Shown here: positions 38,994 through 47,619 of the stretch, piece after piece
How positions within the stretch are numbered: position 1 is the first letter of the stretch
How the letters are laid out: each line of letters opens with the position of its first letter
Assembly: GCA_003278365.1 (NCBI GenBank)
Contig: QCFS01000003.1
Span: forward strand, 1-64,000
Direction: 5' to 3'
Length of the DNA: 64,000 nt
Source of the DNA: Prochlorococcus sp. AG-363-M17
GTDB lineage: Bacteria > Cyanobacteriota > Cyanobacteriia > PCC-6307 > Cyanobiaceae
The notes under the pieces: model-generated
The model's input: only the letters and a program-made list of their open reading frames with translations
Told to the model about the DNA's origin: nothing
Database searches by the model: none
Program-made: the position numbers and the translations under genes

Positions 38994-39023
38994 AAAGAGG
39001 AGTTTGTAACTCCTCTTTTTTTT
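38994..39023 (+). terminator. Rho-independent terminator of pstS
   Basis: AAAGAGGAGTT and AACTCCTCTTT form a perfect 11-bp stem with a three-base loop and run into a T tract. It lies 36 bases after the pstS stop and ends only seven bases before the ATG of the next small gene. Confidence 0.92.
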
Positions 39024-39030
39024 CAAAAAA

Positions 39031-39165
39031 ATGAAACGAAAATCATTAATTGATTGGATACTGTTTGCAATAGCTCCTACCATTAGGATTTTCTTCTACT
39101 GGCAACAAAATCATTCACCAGAGACAAGAAGAAAGCTATCAGCAGATGTAATGTTTTTAGATTAA
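39031..39165 (+). CDS. Very small hypothetical protein (44 aa) between two terminators
   Basis: The frame starts MKRKSLIDWILFAIAPTIRIF and ends ETRRKLSADVMFLD, giving a basic start, one short hydrophobic helix and a charged tail. The pstS terminator lies directly before the ATG and another terminator follows at 39177. Expression would need readthrough from pstS or a promoter inside the terminator region. Confidence 0.4.
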   Translation: MKRKSLIDWILFAIAPTIRIFFYWQQNHSPETRRKLSADVMFLD

Positions 39166-39176
39166 ATTACCAAATT

Positions 39177-39207
39177 AAAAAGAGAGATTTACCACTCTCT
39201 TTTTTTA
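39177..39207 (+). terminator. Rho-independent terminator
   Basis: AAAGAGAG and CTCTCTTT flank an eight-base loop and are followed by more T residues. It would end the small 39031 transcript or stop readthrough from pstS towards the convergent chrA gene. Confidence 0.8.
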
Positions 39208-39337
39208 TGCAGAGCAATGATCGTATAGGCAGTGGTTTAGGTGTTTCAATAACCCAACAAATGGCTGTTAACCATAAAGGTCTATTGAAGCTTGTAATGA
39301 TATTAATGGTGGTGCTTTAATTCAAATCAAATTACGT

Positions 39338-40576
39338 CTACAAAAATAAAATTTGGATGGTCATACCTAGGGCAATAGATATCGCAACTAATTTATAAGG
39401 CTTTATGGATTGTTTAAAACTTATGATTAGACTAATAAAAAAGATTAGACTATAAATACAAGTTTCAAAGATATTTTTGCCAAAAATGACCTTACCCGTC
39501 ATCGGTATGACTACGGCAAGAATTGCACCCGGTATGCCTGATAACACTCCATTAATATAGTTGGCTATACTTACTTTTGTTTTGATCCTTTGTATCAAAG
39601 GGTCCCCTAGAAGAATAAAAATAAAACTTGGTAAAAATATCGCGAATGTTGAGATGAGGGAGAAAAATGTTCCTAAAAGAATAGATCCTTCTTTTGCACC
39701 AACTTGAAAACCTATAAATGCACTTGAAAGAACTACTGGCCCTGGAGAGAGTTGACCTATGGCTATAGCATCAATAAAACTACGACTATCCAACCAACCC
39801 ATCTCAATTACTTGAGTTTGTAGAAGTGGAATAATTACTAGCCCTCCACCAAAAACCAGCAAACCTGCTTTAAAGAATACATAAAATAACTTTAAAGAGT
39901 TGGATGATAGATTGCCTATATCTTCTCGAAATATTGGAACCGTTAAAAAACTTGGGAAACTAAATGAACTTAGATCGACATAAGAATGCTCAAAGCCAGA
40001 AGGAATAAAGAAAAAACTCAGAAATCTCTTTGAATTATTTTGATAGATTCCGAAAATTCCAGCTAGCAATAAAAGCAATGTAATAGGTAAATGGAGTGAA
40101 GTTGATCTATCAATAATTGACCCAATAAATACAAAAATAGCTATTGTCAATTGCCATACTTGGCTACGTTTTTTTAATAGGTTTAAAGCAAAACCCCAAA
40201 TGATTGAAGTTACAATTATTTGAGGAATAGACAAAAAAACCGGAAAATTTTCAAATGATTGTCCATGTCTCCAAAGTTGGCTCAAAAGTAAAATGATGAA
40301 AAATCCAGGCAATAAAAAACATATCCCACTTATCAATCCTCCGTAAAAACCTTTTATCTTTGTCCCTAAAAAGATTGCTAATTGGCTTGATGTCGGCCCA
40401 GGTAATATTTCGCAAATACCCAATCCTTGATCAAACTCTTGCTCAGAAACCCAATTCCTTTGAGTTATGATCTCGTCTTTAAACATAGCTATGTGCGCAA
40501 ATGGGCCACCAAAACTAAAGAGTCCTATTCTCAGAAAAGTTGAACTCAGTTCAGTAAATCTTGCGGTCACTTTCAA
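39338..40576 (-). CDS. chrA: ChrA-family chromate transporter
   Basis: ChrA exports chromate across the inner membrane. The 412-residue protein has two homologous halves. The first has LRIGLFSFGGPFAHIAMFKDEII, then FDQGLGICEILPGPTSSQLAIFLG. The second has FFKAGLLVFGGGLVIIPLLQTQVI, then FIDAIAIGQLSPGPVVLSSAFIGFQ. The start appears to be a TTG at 40576. It follows arsJ by 52 bases on the same strand and is likely the last gene of the gap-arsJ-chrA operon. Confidence 0.93.
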   Translation of the reverse strand: MKVTARFTELSSTFLRIGLFSFGGPFAHIAMFKDEIITQRNWVSEQEFDQGLGICEILPGPTSSQLAIFLGTKIKGFYGGLISGICFLLPGFFIILLLSQLWRHGQSFENFPVFLSIPQIIVTSIIWGFALNLLKKRSQVWQLTIAIFVFIGSIIDRSTSLHLPITLLLLLAGIFGIYQNNSKRFLSFFFIPSGFEHSYVDLSSFSFPSFLTVPIFREDIGNLSSNSLKLFYVFFKAGLLVFGGGLVIIPLLQTQVIEMGWLDSRSFIDAIAIGQLSPGPVVLSSAFIGFQVGAKEGSILLGTFFSLISTFAIFLPSFIFILLGDPLIQRIKTKVSIANYINGVLSGIPGAILAVVIPMTGKVIFGKNIFETCIYSLIFFISLIISFKQSIKPYKLVAISIALGMTIQILFL

Positions 40577-40628
40577 TCACAAAGTGTCAGATTAAAAAAT
40601 GTAGAATTAAACTTCTTGCATGAGGATT

Positions 40629-41891
40629 TCAGGCTTTTTCAATGGCTATAGCACTTGAAACTGGTGGTAGTCGTAGACTTGTCAACAATGAGATAAATAC
40701 AAATAAGCTTGAACACCATAAACATAGTTGCATTCCTATAGAGGCATTTGTACCAAGCATGAATAGGACACCTGATAAGAGCGTACCAATCAGTCTTCCA
40801 GCCGCATTTGCCATGTAATAGAAGCCCACGTTTAGACTTACGTTTTCCTTATCCGTATATGCAAGAACCATATATGAATGTATCGATGAGTTCATTGCAA
40901 AAATGAATCCAAATGTTATTAATCCAACTGTAATTGCTATTTCTGGATTGCTATGTCGCCATAGTGCTATAGCTATTAAAGCTGGTATTGCCGTTAAGAC
41001 AGCGCTCCAGAATTGAACAGAAGAAACTCCTGGGCTTGTTTTATTTCCCCATAAATTTCTTAAAGACGGCGCAAACGCTTGGATAAAGCCATAACCAATA
41101 ACCCAGAATCCTAGGAAAGCTCCAATCTCAGAAAAATTCCAATTTAGATACGTTTCAAGAAAAACAGGTAGTGCTACGACGAACCATACGTCTCTTGCCC
41201 CAAAGAGAAAAAAGCGTGCAAAAGAGAGGACATTGATCCCTTCAGATTTAGAAAATAAGTCTTTGAAGATTGGTTTGCTTTTCATCTTCCCAATATCTCC
41301 AGGCAAAATTAATGTCAATAAAAACGAAACACCTAAACCGATTGCCATTAATTCAACTGCTTTATTAAAACCAAAACTGGTCAGCAAAAGTCCACCAAGA
41401 AAAAAGCCAACTCCTTTGAGTGCATTTTTTGAACCAGTTAAGATAGCAACCCATTTGAATAATTGATTATTTCCACCATCTTCTTCAGGGGAATCTGGAA
41501 CGACAGTTTTGATTGCACTTTTGGCACTCATTTTATTGAGATCCTTTGCTACACCACTAATCGCTTGAGCAACCATGACATAAATGACACTCAAAAGTTT
41601 CGACCAACCACTTGAAACTGGTATCAACATCAATAAGGCACCTATTTGTAAAAGTGTCCCTACCCATAGTGTTAGACGTAATCCATATCTTGCTCCAATC
41701 CATCCACCATAGAGATTAGTGACGATGCCAAAGAACTCGTAAAAAAGGAATAAGAATGCGATTTCTAAGGTTGTATATCCAAGGCTATGAAAGTGAAAAA
41801 TCACTAGCATCCTTAGAGCACCATCTGTCAGAGTGAATGCCCAATAGTTGGTCGTTACGATCCCGTATTGCTGTAGTGACGATAATTTCAT
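40629..41891 (-). CDS. arsJ: ArsJ, organoarsenical efflux permease
   Basis: ArsJ is a major-facilitator permease that exports 1-arseno-3-phosphoglycerate, the unstable product formed by its partner GAPDH from arsenate. The 420-residue protein has about 12 membrane segments. The N terminus (YGIVTTNYWAFTLTDGALRMLVIFHFHSLGYTTLEIA) and the internal block ARFFLFGARDVWFVVALPVFLE match the family. It begins 11 bases after gap, which fixes the functional pairing. Confidence 0.93.
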   Translation of the reverse strand: MKLSSLQQYGIVTTNYWAFTLTDGALRMLVIFHFHSLGYTTLEIAFLFLFYEFFGIVTNLYGGWIGARYGLRLTLWVGTLLQIGALLMLIPVSSGWSKLLSVIYVMVAQAISGVAKDLNKMSAKSAIKTVVPDSPEEDGGNNQLFKWVAILTGSKNALKGVGFFLGGLLLTSFGFNKAVELMAIGLGVSFLLTLILPGDIGKMKSKPIFKDLFSKSEGINVLSFARFFLFGARDVWFVVALPVFLETYLNWNFSEIGAFLGFWVIGYGFIQAFAPSLRNLWGNKTSPGVSSVQFWSAVLTAIPALIAIALWRHSNPEIAITVGLITFGFIFAMNSSIHSYMVLAYTDKENVSLNVGFYYMANAAGRLIGTLLSGVLFMLGTNASIGMQLCLWCSSLFVFISLLTSLRLPPVSSAIAIEKA

Positions 41892-41902
41892 TTGGTTATC
41901 TT

Positions 41903-42931
41903 TTAACCTTTGCTATCTAGATTCACGACATAAGAAGTCAAGTCAGCCATCCGACAGCTATAACCCCATTCATTGTCATACCAGGCAAAAACCTTTAATT
42001 GATTCTCATCTATAACCATTGTGGACAAAGCATCAATAATTGAACTGCGTGAATCATTGACGTAGTCAATAGAGACTAAGGGTCTTTCTTCATAACCAAG
42101 AATTCCTTTTAAGTCTCCTTCCGCTGCACGTTGAAAAGCGTCATTAACCTCTTGAACTGAGACCTTTCTCTCAAGTTCGAAAACGGCATCAGTCAGGGAT
42201 GCATTCAACAGTGGAACACGTACAGCATGTCCGTTTAATTTGCCTTGAAGCTCTGGGAAAATCATGCCTATTGCCTTCGCCGAACCGGTAGTAGTAGGAA
42301 TAAGACTTTGAATGCTGCTACGGGCTCGTCTTAGATCACTTTTAAATGAGTCAATTGGCACTTGTGTATTCGTGATGTCATGGAGTGTGGTAATGGCTCC
42401 ATGGATAATGCCAAAACTTTCATTGACAACTTTGACAACTGGTGCCAAGCAATTGGTTGTACACGATGCAGCTGTGACTAGTCGATGAATCTTAGGGTCG
42501 TAAAGATTATGGTTGATTCCATAGACGATATTTAGAGCTTCTGTCCCTGCCACTTCACCTGTCACGGGACAAGCAACAACAACTCTTTTAATGCCACACT
42601 GATCAAAGTAAGGGTTTAATAGTTCTGGTGTTTTTATCTTTCCACTGCATTCCAGAACAAAGTCAACACCCGCCTGCTCCCATGGAACATTAGTGGGAGC
42701 ACTCTCTTGCGAGTAGCTAAGAAATTGACCATCAATCTTGATCCCTTTTAAGTCGGAATCAATGTGCTGGTCCCAACGACCATGAACGGAGTCAAATTCC
42801 AGTAGATGAGCTGCTGTTGGAGCATCTCCTGCTGGGTCATTGATATGAACGAGTTCAATATTGGAACGACCCCATAAGGCACGAAAAACTAAGCGGCCAA
42901 TCCGACCAAAACCATTAATACCAATGCGCAT
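41903..42931 (-). CDS. gap: ArsJ-associated glyceraldehyde-3-phosphate dehydrogenase
   Basis: This type I GAPDH has the NAD-binding GFGRIGR at residues 7-13 and the catalytic Cys157 in AASCTTNC. In ars operons the enzyme uses arsenate in place of phosphate and hands the product to ArsJ. The start is placed at the ATG at 42931 ([10 protein letters not shown]), because the 14 open codons upstream do not resemble the family. It is divergent from arsR across a short operator region. Confidence 0.94.
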   Translation of the reverse strand: MRIGINGFGRIGRLVFRALWGRSNIELVHINDPAGDAPTAAHLLEFDSVHGRWDQHIDSDLKGIKIDGQFLSYSQESAPTNVPWEQAGVDFVLECSGKIKTPELLNPYFDQCGIKRVVVACPVTGEVAGTEALNIVYGINHNLYDPKIHRLVTAASCTTNCLAPVVKVVNESFGIIHGAITTLHDITNTQVPIDSFKSDLRRARSSIQSLIPTTTGSAKAIGMIFPELQGKLNGHAVRVPLLNASLTDAVFELERKVSVQEVNDAFQRAAEGDLKGILGYEERPLVSIDYVNDSRSSIIDALSTMVIDENQLKVFAWYDNEWGYSCRMADLTSYVVNLDSKG

Positions 42932-42994
42932 TGAACCAACTAGCAGTAAAAAAAAGAACGCTCTGGGCTTCAAAGAAAAGCTACCTTAGAACGC

Positions 42995-43028
42995 ATCAAT
43001 TTATTTTGATATATCAACCCTGCTTGGT
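42995..43028. promoter_or_regulatory. Tandem ArsR-type operators between gap and arsR
   Basis: One exact ATCAA-N6-TTGAT lies at 42995-43010. A second with a single mismatch (TTGGT) lies at 43013-43028, 18 bp on. Tandem sites of this form are known in cyanobacterial ars promoters. The position suits ArsR repression of both arsR and the gap-arsJ-chrA operon. Confidence 0.8.
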
Positions 43029-43040
43029 GCAAGCTATTGT

Positions 43041-43421
43041 GTGATTGGTTCAAAAATTGATAGCAAAAACCTTTGTAGATCATTTGGATTCATGGGAGCA
43101 GTAGTTGCTGAAGAAAATGTGCTTGCGGCAAGTCAAGCCAGTGGGCTTCTCAAGGCCTTAGCCGATCCTCTTCGTATGGAAGTCATTCAATCTTTATCAG
43201 AAGGAGAGTGTTGTGTTTGTGATCTGATGAAAAAGACAGATCTTGCACAATCACGCCTTTCATTTCATCTCAAGGTTCTAAAAGATTCAGGATTAATTAC
43301 AGACCGTCAAAGCGGACGTTGGGTGTACTACAAATTGGATCTAAAAGCGTTTCAATTATTAGAAGATTGGATAGCTGATCTGAAAAAGAGTTGTAAGAAT
43401 GCAGCAAAGCCTTGTTCTTAA
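43041..43421 (+). CDS. arsR: ArsR/SmtB-family arsenic-responsive repressor
   Basis: The winged-helix repressor has LLKALADPLRMEVIQSLSEGECCVCDLMKKTDLAQSRLSFHLKVLKDSGLI. The cysteine cluster ECCVCDL (Cys57, 58, 60 counted from the GTG at 43041) is the arsenite-binding site in helix 3-type ArsR proteins. Cys118 and Cys125 near the end could add ligands. The ATG at 43092 is an alternative start that would leave a longer leader. It probably represses itself, the gap-arsJ-chrA operon and perhaps pstS. Confidence 0.93.
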   Translation: MIGSKIDSKNLCRSFGFMGAVVAEENVLAASQASGLLKALADPLRMEVIQSLSEGECCVCDLMKKTDLAQSRLSFHLKVLKDSGLITDRQSGRWVYYKLDLKAFQLLEDWIADLKKSCKNAAKPCS

Positions 43422-43645
43422 TCCGTACTTATAGGATCTGACTTTAATGATTGATCAACTCTTTAAAATATCAACAACATTGTCTTCTTCAAGGTATTAA
43501 TTGGTGTTCTTGTTGCCCTCGCTAATGAACGATACCCCAATCAGTAAAACCGTTCATATTGATAAGTAAATATACTAAATAGTAGCAATATGTCTCAGTG
43601 ATTCAGAAGATTGTAGAAGAACTTCTGTTTAACTCAATAGTCATT

Positions 43646-43972
43646 TTACTTTGTTAATTGATGAGTACAACTAGAGTCTTCTAAGCTCATATCTACTAAC
43701 CAATCTTTATCGATGCCAAGGAGTTCAATAGCCTTTAATTCAAAACCATCAAGTTCAAAGTAGTTGTAAGGAACCTTTACCCGTAAGGTTAATTGCCCCT
43801 CTTCTCTTGAAATGGAGTGATTGGAAAATTCAAGTTCTTCCAAATTTCCATCAACATCATTTGAGATAGTTAGTCTTAAGATCTTCTTTAGATTCCATGG
43901 GGATTTATCCATGAAACTTGCTTGATCTTCCCAGTATTGTTTATAAGCATGGAACCCTTTCTTGATGTTCAT
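43646..43972 (-). CDS. Repeated orphan protein, copy 2 (108 aa)
   Basis: This is the second copy of the protein at 36398, with Glu instead of Gly in the LEELEFSNH segment and Lys as the last residue. The reading frame has stayed open in both copies, which argues for a functional protein or very recent duplication. No family was recognised. Confidence 0.65.
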   Translation of the reverse strand: MNIKKGFHAYKQYWEDQASFMDKSPWNLKKILRLTISNDVDGNLEELEFSNHSISREEGQLTLRVKVPYNYFELDGFELKAIELLGIDKDWLVDMSLEDSSCTHQLTK

Positions 43973-44007
43973 TGCTCACTCCATTTAAAGTTGATTAAGG
44001 GTTATAG
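43651..44007. repeat. 357-bp direct repeat, copy 2, right of the P/As cassette
   Basis: The copy lies 7,248 bp from copy 1 in the same orientation, with one substitution. Together the copies enclose the regulator, pstS, chrA, arsJ, gap and arsR. Homologous recombination between them could delete or circularise the whole cassette. Confidence 0.93.
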
Positions 44008-44048
44008 GAAGGTTGCAAGCCTTCAGATGATGAGCCATGTAGAAAGCT

Positions 44049-44324
44049 CTAGGAAGCACCCTTCCCTTGAGGAAGTCTCAATAACGAAAGTCCTGTTATA
44101 AGAAGCATCAAAGTCAATATACCTATCAATGGTGAATATATGGACTGCAAGTTAATAACTCCAAAATTCCCAGTGTGAAGTTTAATTAGCCAAAAAGCAT
44201 CTATACCAACTGCCAAAAGAATTGAATAAATCGATCCACTTAGAATTGTTAATAAGAGTGGAATGGCTAGGAAAAAAGCAATTCTCCTATGCCAAAAACG
44301 ACTTACTGGTGAAGCTCCTCTCAT
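44049..44324 (-). CDS. Small PepSY-like membrane protein
   Basis: The 91-residue protein has a basic N terminus (RGASPVSRFWHRRIAFFLAIPLLLTILSGSIYSIL), a loop with WLIKLHTGNFGVINLQSIYSPL, and a second membrane helix (IGILTLMLLITGLSLL). The RFWHRRI..PLLLTILSG and KLHTG pattern resembles PepSY-associated membrane helices of metal-reductase-type proteins. It starts two bases after the stop of the DUF3721 gene, so the two form an operon. Confidence 0.65.
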   Translation of the reverse strand: MRGASPVSRFWHRRIAFFLAIPLLLTILSGSIYSILLAVGIDAFWLIKLHTGNFGVINLQSIYSPLIGILTLMLLITGLSLLRLPQGKGAS

Positions 44325-44326
44325 GT

Positions 44327-44527
44327 TTATCTTTCCCTAAGTGCTTTGTGTAGCTCTTTTTCATTAGCACAAGGCATCCAATAGTCTCCATTCTTGTGAA
44401 TACCCTCGCATTGCAATTCAGCTGACTGTTGGCGAGCTTCATTTTGGGTCTTGTAAATTCCTTTTGGATGAGCTTGAACAGGAGAAGCAAGCGCAAGTAT
44501 TAACGGTGCAAGTAGTAAACGGTGCAT
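44327..44527 (-). CDS. Secreted DUF3721 family protein
   Basis: The start at 44527 gives a signal peptide (HRLLLAPLILALASPVQA) and a short mature part, HPKGIYKTQNEARQQSAELQCEG followed by IHKNGDYWMPC. The two cysteines and the KTQ...A..LQC.G.H..G..WMPC pattern match DUF3721, small periplasmic proteins of unknown role. It is coupled to the PepSY-like gene. Confidence 0.75.
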   Translation of the reverse strand: MHRLLLAPLILALASPVQAHPKGIYKTQNEARQQSAELQCEGIHKNGDYWMPCANEKELHKALRER

Positions 44528-44974
44528 AAAATCAGGAGTTCGACAGCTCAGTGCTTGGCACTCCATCGACATAAGCAGTCTTATACAATCTAATGAGCAT
44601 CACCGAAACGTCCCGCTAGGACGAGGTGATTACTTCTGCTTGCGAGGAATGAATACCTTCATTTAGAGGCTTAAAAGTGTGAATAGAGTATGAACAGATT
44701 TTGTGAATTCCTTGTAATTGCTTTTCCTCATTCAAATCCACTTGTTCATTAGTCAGCACAGTTAATTTCCTGTTTGCCATGGGATCTCAGCGAAAAGTGG
44801 CGGTTTGGATAGACCCTCGATCTCAGCAGGGGATTTCTGTTTTTTCTATCTTGGTCTATTTGTATTGAAGTTGCAGTTGCTTTTGGGCCATCTCTTTTAG
44901 TGGGCCTTGGGGGAGCTCATTGAGAAGATTTGCCAGGGTTGGAGTAGGAGGACGATTTCGCAGTTGTATTCGAT
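44528..44974. other. Intergenic region with a structured palindrome
   Basis: This 447-base gap holds no convincing gene. At 44599-44630, ATCACC and GGTGAT enclose a second pair, GTCC/GGAC, around a five-base loop. On the minus strand this two-tier hairpin lies about 70 bases before the DUF3721 start, so it could be a leader element. It has no T-run. Confidence 0.4.
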
Positions 44975-46054
44975 TTATGAAAATCCTTTAGGAGATGTTT
45001 TTATGCGATTTTTAAAATCCCAAACATTAATTCCTCCGTTTGCATTAACGGCAGCTAGACCACAGTCATCAGGTCGCCAAGCAATTGCTTCGATACGGCC
45101 TCCTACGAATGCACCGCCAAGTGGCTCACCATGACCATTCTTCTGGAGAAGCCAAACAAAAACCGAACCATCCCTTGATCCAGAGGCTAATAGTGACCCT
45201 CGCTTGGAGAAGGTGAGGCTGGAAATCGCTCCAATGTGAAGGTCTAACTCTCCTGGTACCGTTCCTTCAGGGCCATTCCCCTGAAAGCTCCAAACCGTTA
45301 CACGTTCACTTCCACCAGTAGCCAGTAGTGTGCCAGTGTGATCAAAAGCAAGATGGCATGGCTTGCCTGGATAGCCAGACATCTCAAGGTCTTTCTCAGT
45401 TGAACGACGCCAAAAATGAACAGTGTTGTCCTGACTACCGCAGGCCACAATATCTCCGTCAGGGCTTAGTACCATGGACACAAGTGAACCTTGCCATTCC
45501 AGCTTCTGATTTACCTGGTCACGAATTACATCATAAAAAGTGACTCGGCCGTAGCATGCAGTTGCTAATTCATTCGATTTTGACCAAGCAATCGCGCTGA
45601 CAGTACTAGGATGTTTATCTGAGCGCCAATGTTCTTCTCCATCGGCACCAAAAACATAGACGTACTGCGAAAAGACTGCGGCTAAGAATTGTCCATCTGG
45701 TGACCATTGGAGATGTTCAACCCATCCTTTACCGAGTTCCAATGCCTTATTGGACTCCCCTTCTTTACTTTTCCAAATCAGAACACGTCCATCCTGACCT
45801 GCAGTAGCAAAAATATCTCCATCTGGATGAATGGACATCGCAAGTAAGCCACCTTCATGGACTTCCTTTCGATGCCAAAGGGTGGTTCCAGACTTGCCTT
45901 CAAAGGCATAAAGGCCTCCTGCAGCATCACCCACTAAAAAAGCATTGCCTTCTAGTGCCCATCCGCAAACAATGACATAATCGGCGACTTCAGTACTCCA
46001 CCCCTCGTGAAGCATACCCCGACCCTGAGGGCCGAGTTCTCTTATGTCAGGCAT
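44975..46054 (-). CDS. WD40-repeat protein linked to a CobW-type GTPase
   Basis: The 359-residue protein consists of about seven WD40 repeats, with repeated HPDGDIFATAGQDGRVLIWK, SPDGQFLAAVFSQYVYVF, SPDGDIVACGSQDNTVHFW and SKRGSLLASGSRDGSVFVW blocks. It would form a beta-propeller protein-interaction scaffold, with no signal peptide. Its start overlaps the end of the CobW-type gene by 13 bases, so the two proteins are probably made together and work together. Confidence 0.88.
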   Translation of the reverse strand: MPDIRELGPQGRGMLHEGWSTEVADYVIVCGWALEGNAFLVGDAAGGLYAFEGKSGTTLWHRKEVHEGGLLAMSIHPDGDIFATAGQDGRVLIWKSKEGESNKALELGKGWVEHLQWSPDGQFLAAVFSQYVYVFGADGEEHWRSDKHPSTVSAIAWSKSNELATACYGRVTFYDVIRDQVNQKLEWQGSLVSMVLSPDGDIVACGSQDNTVHFWRRSTEKDLEMSGYPGKPCHLAFDHTGTLLATGGSERVTVWSFQGNGPEGTVPGELDLHIGAISSLTFSKRGSLLASGSRDGSVFVWLLQKNGHGEPLGGAFVGGRIEAIAWRPDDCGLAAVNANGGINVWDFKNRIKTSPKGFS

Positions 46055-47424
46055 TTGTCGAACCCACTTTGCAAGGCCTCTTCATCAAGGTTCCGACCGA
46101 TGAACACGAGTTGATTGCGGCGAGGTTCATTACCCCACTCCCTATCAGGCTGTGAGGTAAAGAGCATATGTACACCTTGAAAAACTATTCGCCGCGGCTC
46201 GCCGGCAAAGCTGATGAAACCCTTCATGCGAAAGATGTCCACACCTTTCTCTGAGAGAAGTCGGCTCAGCCAAGCGTTGAGCTTTTCAGGATCGACATTG
46301 CCATTCCGCTCAATAGCAATTGAACCCACTTCATCATCGTGTTCGTGTTGTGCTACCCAAGTTCGCTCTGCTATAGGAGGAATTAAAAGGTCATTCTGTT
46401 GAGTACTTCCTGACTCAGTAACTGAAGTATCCATTCTCCTCACTTTGATATCGAATTCCTCGGCCGTGTGCTGAGTGAATAAACCAAGATGCCCAGATTT
46501 CTCAACTTCAAGCGAGAACGACTTACTCCCATCGGACTGCAGCTGAAGATTCACATGCTTGTTCAGTGGGATTTTGTCACCTGGATGTAGGAGCTCAGCA
46601 GGTTCAGCGTAAAGTCGTACACATGATTCTGCACCTTCATTGAGAGATTCTTCGTCTGTGCCTTGGTCAGCTACAACGACGAGAGACATCATCGGGTCAG
46701 GCCCCTCTTCGAGACTAACTTCGTAACGACCAGGCTCAAGTTGAAAAACACCCGTCCACTCAAATGGATACTCTGGTTCTAGGAAGCTGGGGCGGCGCTC
46801 CAAAACCTGGTCAAGGTCAAAAGCACCGAGGTTTAGAACAGTTTCAACAGAGACATCCGCTTGCTTACTACGTACGACACGCGCCATACGGTTCATGTCA
46901 CGTAGTCGTGCTTCAAGAGTATCGAGTGACTCATCAGAAACGAGATCAGTTTTGTTCAGAACCAGGACGTCGGCAAATGCAACCTGCTCGGAACTCTCAT
47001 CACTGCGTCCCAGTTGCTGATCAATATGAGCTGCATCAACAAGCGTAACGATCCCATCGAGTGAAAATTCTGAACGAATTTCATCGTCCATGAAGAATGT
47101 TTGAGCAACCGGACCGGGGTCAGCAAGCCCCGTGGTCTCAACCAATACATAGTCGAACTTATCGCGTCTCTTCATGAGGTTGCCAAGTACGCGAATTAGA
47201 TCTCCTCGAACGGTGCAGCAAATGCAACCATTAGACATTTCAAAGACTTCTTCGTCGGCATTGATAACCAGTCCCTGATCAATACCGACTTCACCATATT
47301 CATTTTCAATGACGGCGATTCGCTTACCATGCTCTTCGCTCAGAATCTTGTTAAGAAGAGTCGTCTTTCCAGAACCAAGAAATCCAGTAAGGATAGTTAC
47401 GGGTACTTTTTGAGTACCATTCAT
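46042..47424 (-). CDS. CobW/COG0523 G3E GTPase, putative zinc metallochaperone, with inserted domain
   Basis: Walker A is GFLGSGKTTLLN, the metal-binding CxCC is Cys67-Ile-Cys-Cys70, and the G4 motif is LVLNKTD. The C-terminal CobW_C part includes DIFRMKGFISFAGEPRRIVFQGVHMLF. At 460 residues it is over 100 residues longer than simple family members. The extra part (about 210-330) is strand-rich and begins EWTGVFQLEPGRYEVSLEEG. A Fur/Zur-like box 34 bases upstream suggests induction under metal limitation. Zinc as the metal is inferred from the family. Confidence 0.9.
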   Translation of the reverse strand: MNGTQKVPVTILTGFLGSGKTTLLNKILSEEHGKRIAVIENEYGEVGIDQGLVINADEEVFEMSNGCICCTVRGDLIRVLGNLMKRRDKFDYVLVETTGLADPGPVAQTFFMDDEIRSEFSLDGIVTLVDAAHIDQQLGRSDESSEQVAFADVLVLNKTDLVSDESLDTLEARLRDMNRMARVVRSKQADVSVETVLNLGAFDLDQVLERRPSFLEPEYPFEWTGVFQLEPGRYEVSLEEGPDPMMSLVVVADQGTDEESLNEGAESCVRLYAEPAELLHPGDKIPLNKHVNLQLQSDGSKSFSLEVEKSGHLGLFTQHTAEEFDIKVRRMDTSVTESGSTQQNDLLIPPIAERTWVAQHEHDDEVGSIAIERNGNVDPEKLNAWLSRLLSEKGVDIFRMKGFISFAGEPRRIVFQGVHMLFTSQPDREWGNEPRRNQLVFIGRNLDEEALQSGFDKCLT

Positions 47425-47458
47425 AGCCTTAACAGCCGAAAAACAGTTCCATTATATT

Positions 47459-47477
47459 GAATATAATTACCATTATC
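47459..47477 (-). promoter_or_regulatory. Fur/Zur-like box upstream of the CobW-type gene
   Basis: On the minus strand GATAATGGTAATTATATTC keeps the hexamer layout of a Fur-family box (GATAAT, then an imperfect GATAAT, then an inverted half). It lies 34 bases before the ATG. Zur is the likelier regulator because COG0523 genes are often zinc-regulated. Confidence 0.6.
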
Positions 47478-47619
47478 ATGCTCATTTCCATTTTAGGACG
47501 TGCTTCACCCAAGCTTTCTTGGGTGCCAAATATGTAGAAAATTTAGATTTTGCGATTTTTATCTCCTAGGTTGTGGATCAACCAGCCGTGAGTTTTGATT
47601 TTTGATTTCAAATCAAAGC

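Noticed and set aside
44599-44630. Possible glutamine-type (glnA/downstream-peptide) riboswitch near the two-tier hairpin
   Set aside because: A GAAGTA core occurs nearby, but the flanking paired segments of that riboswitch class are missing, so only a generic hairpin is reported.
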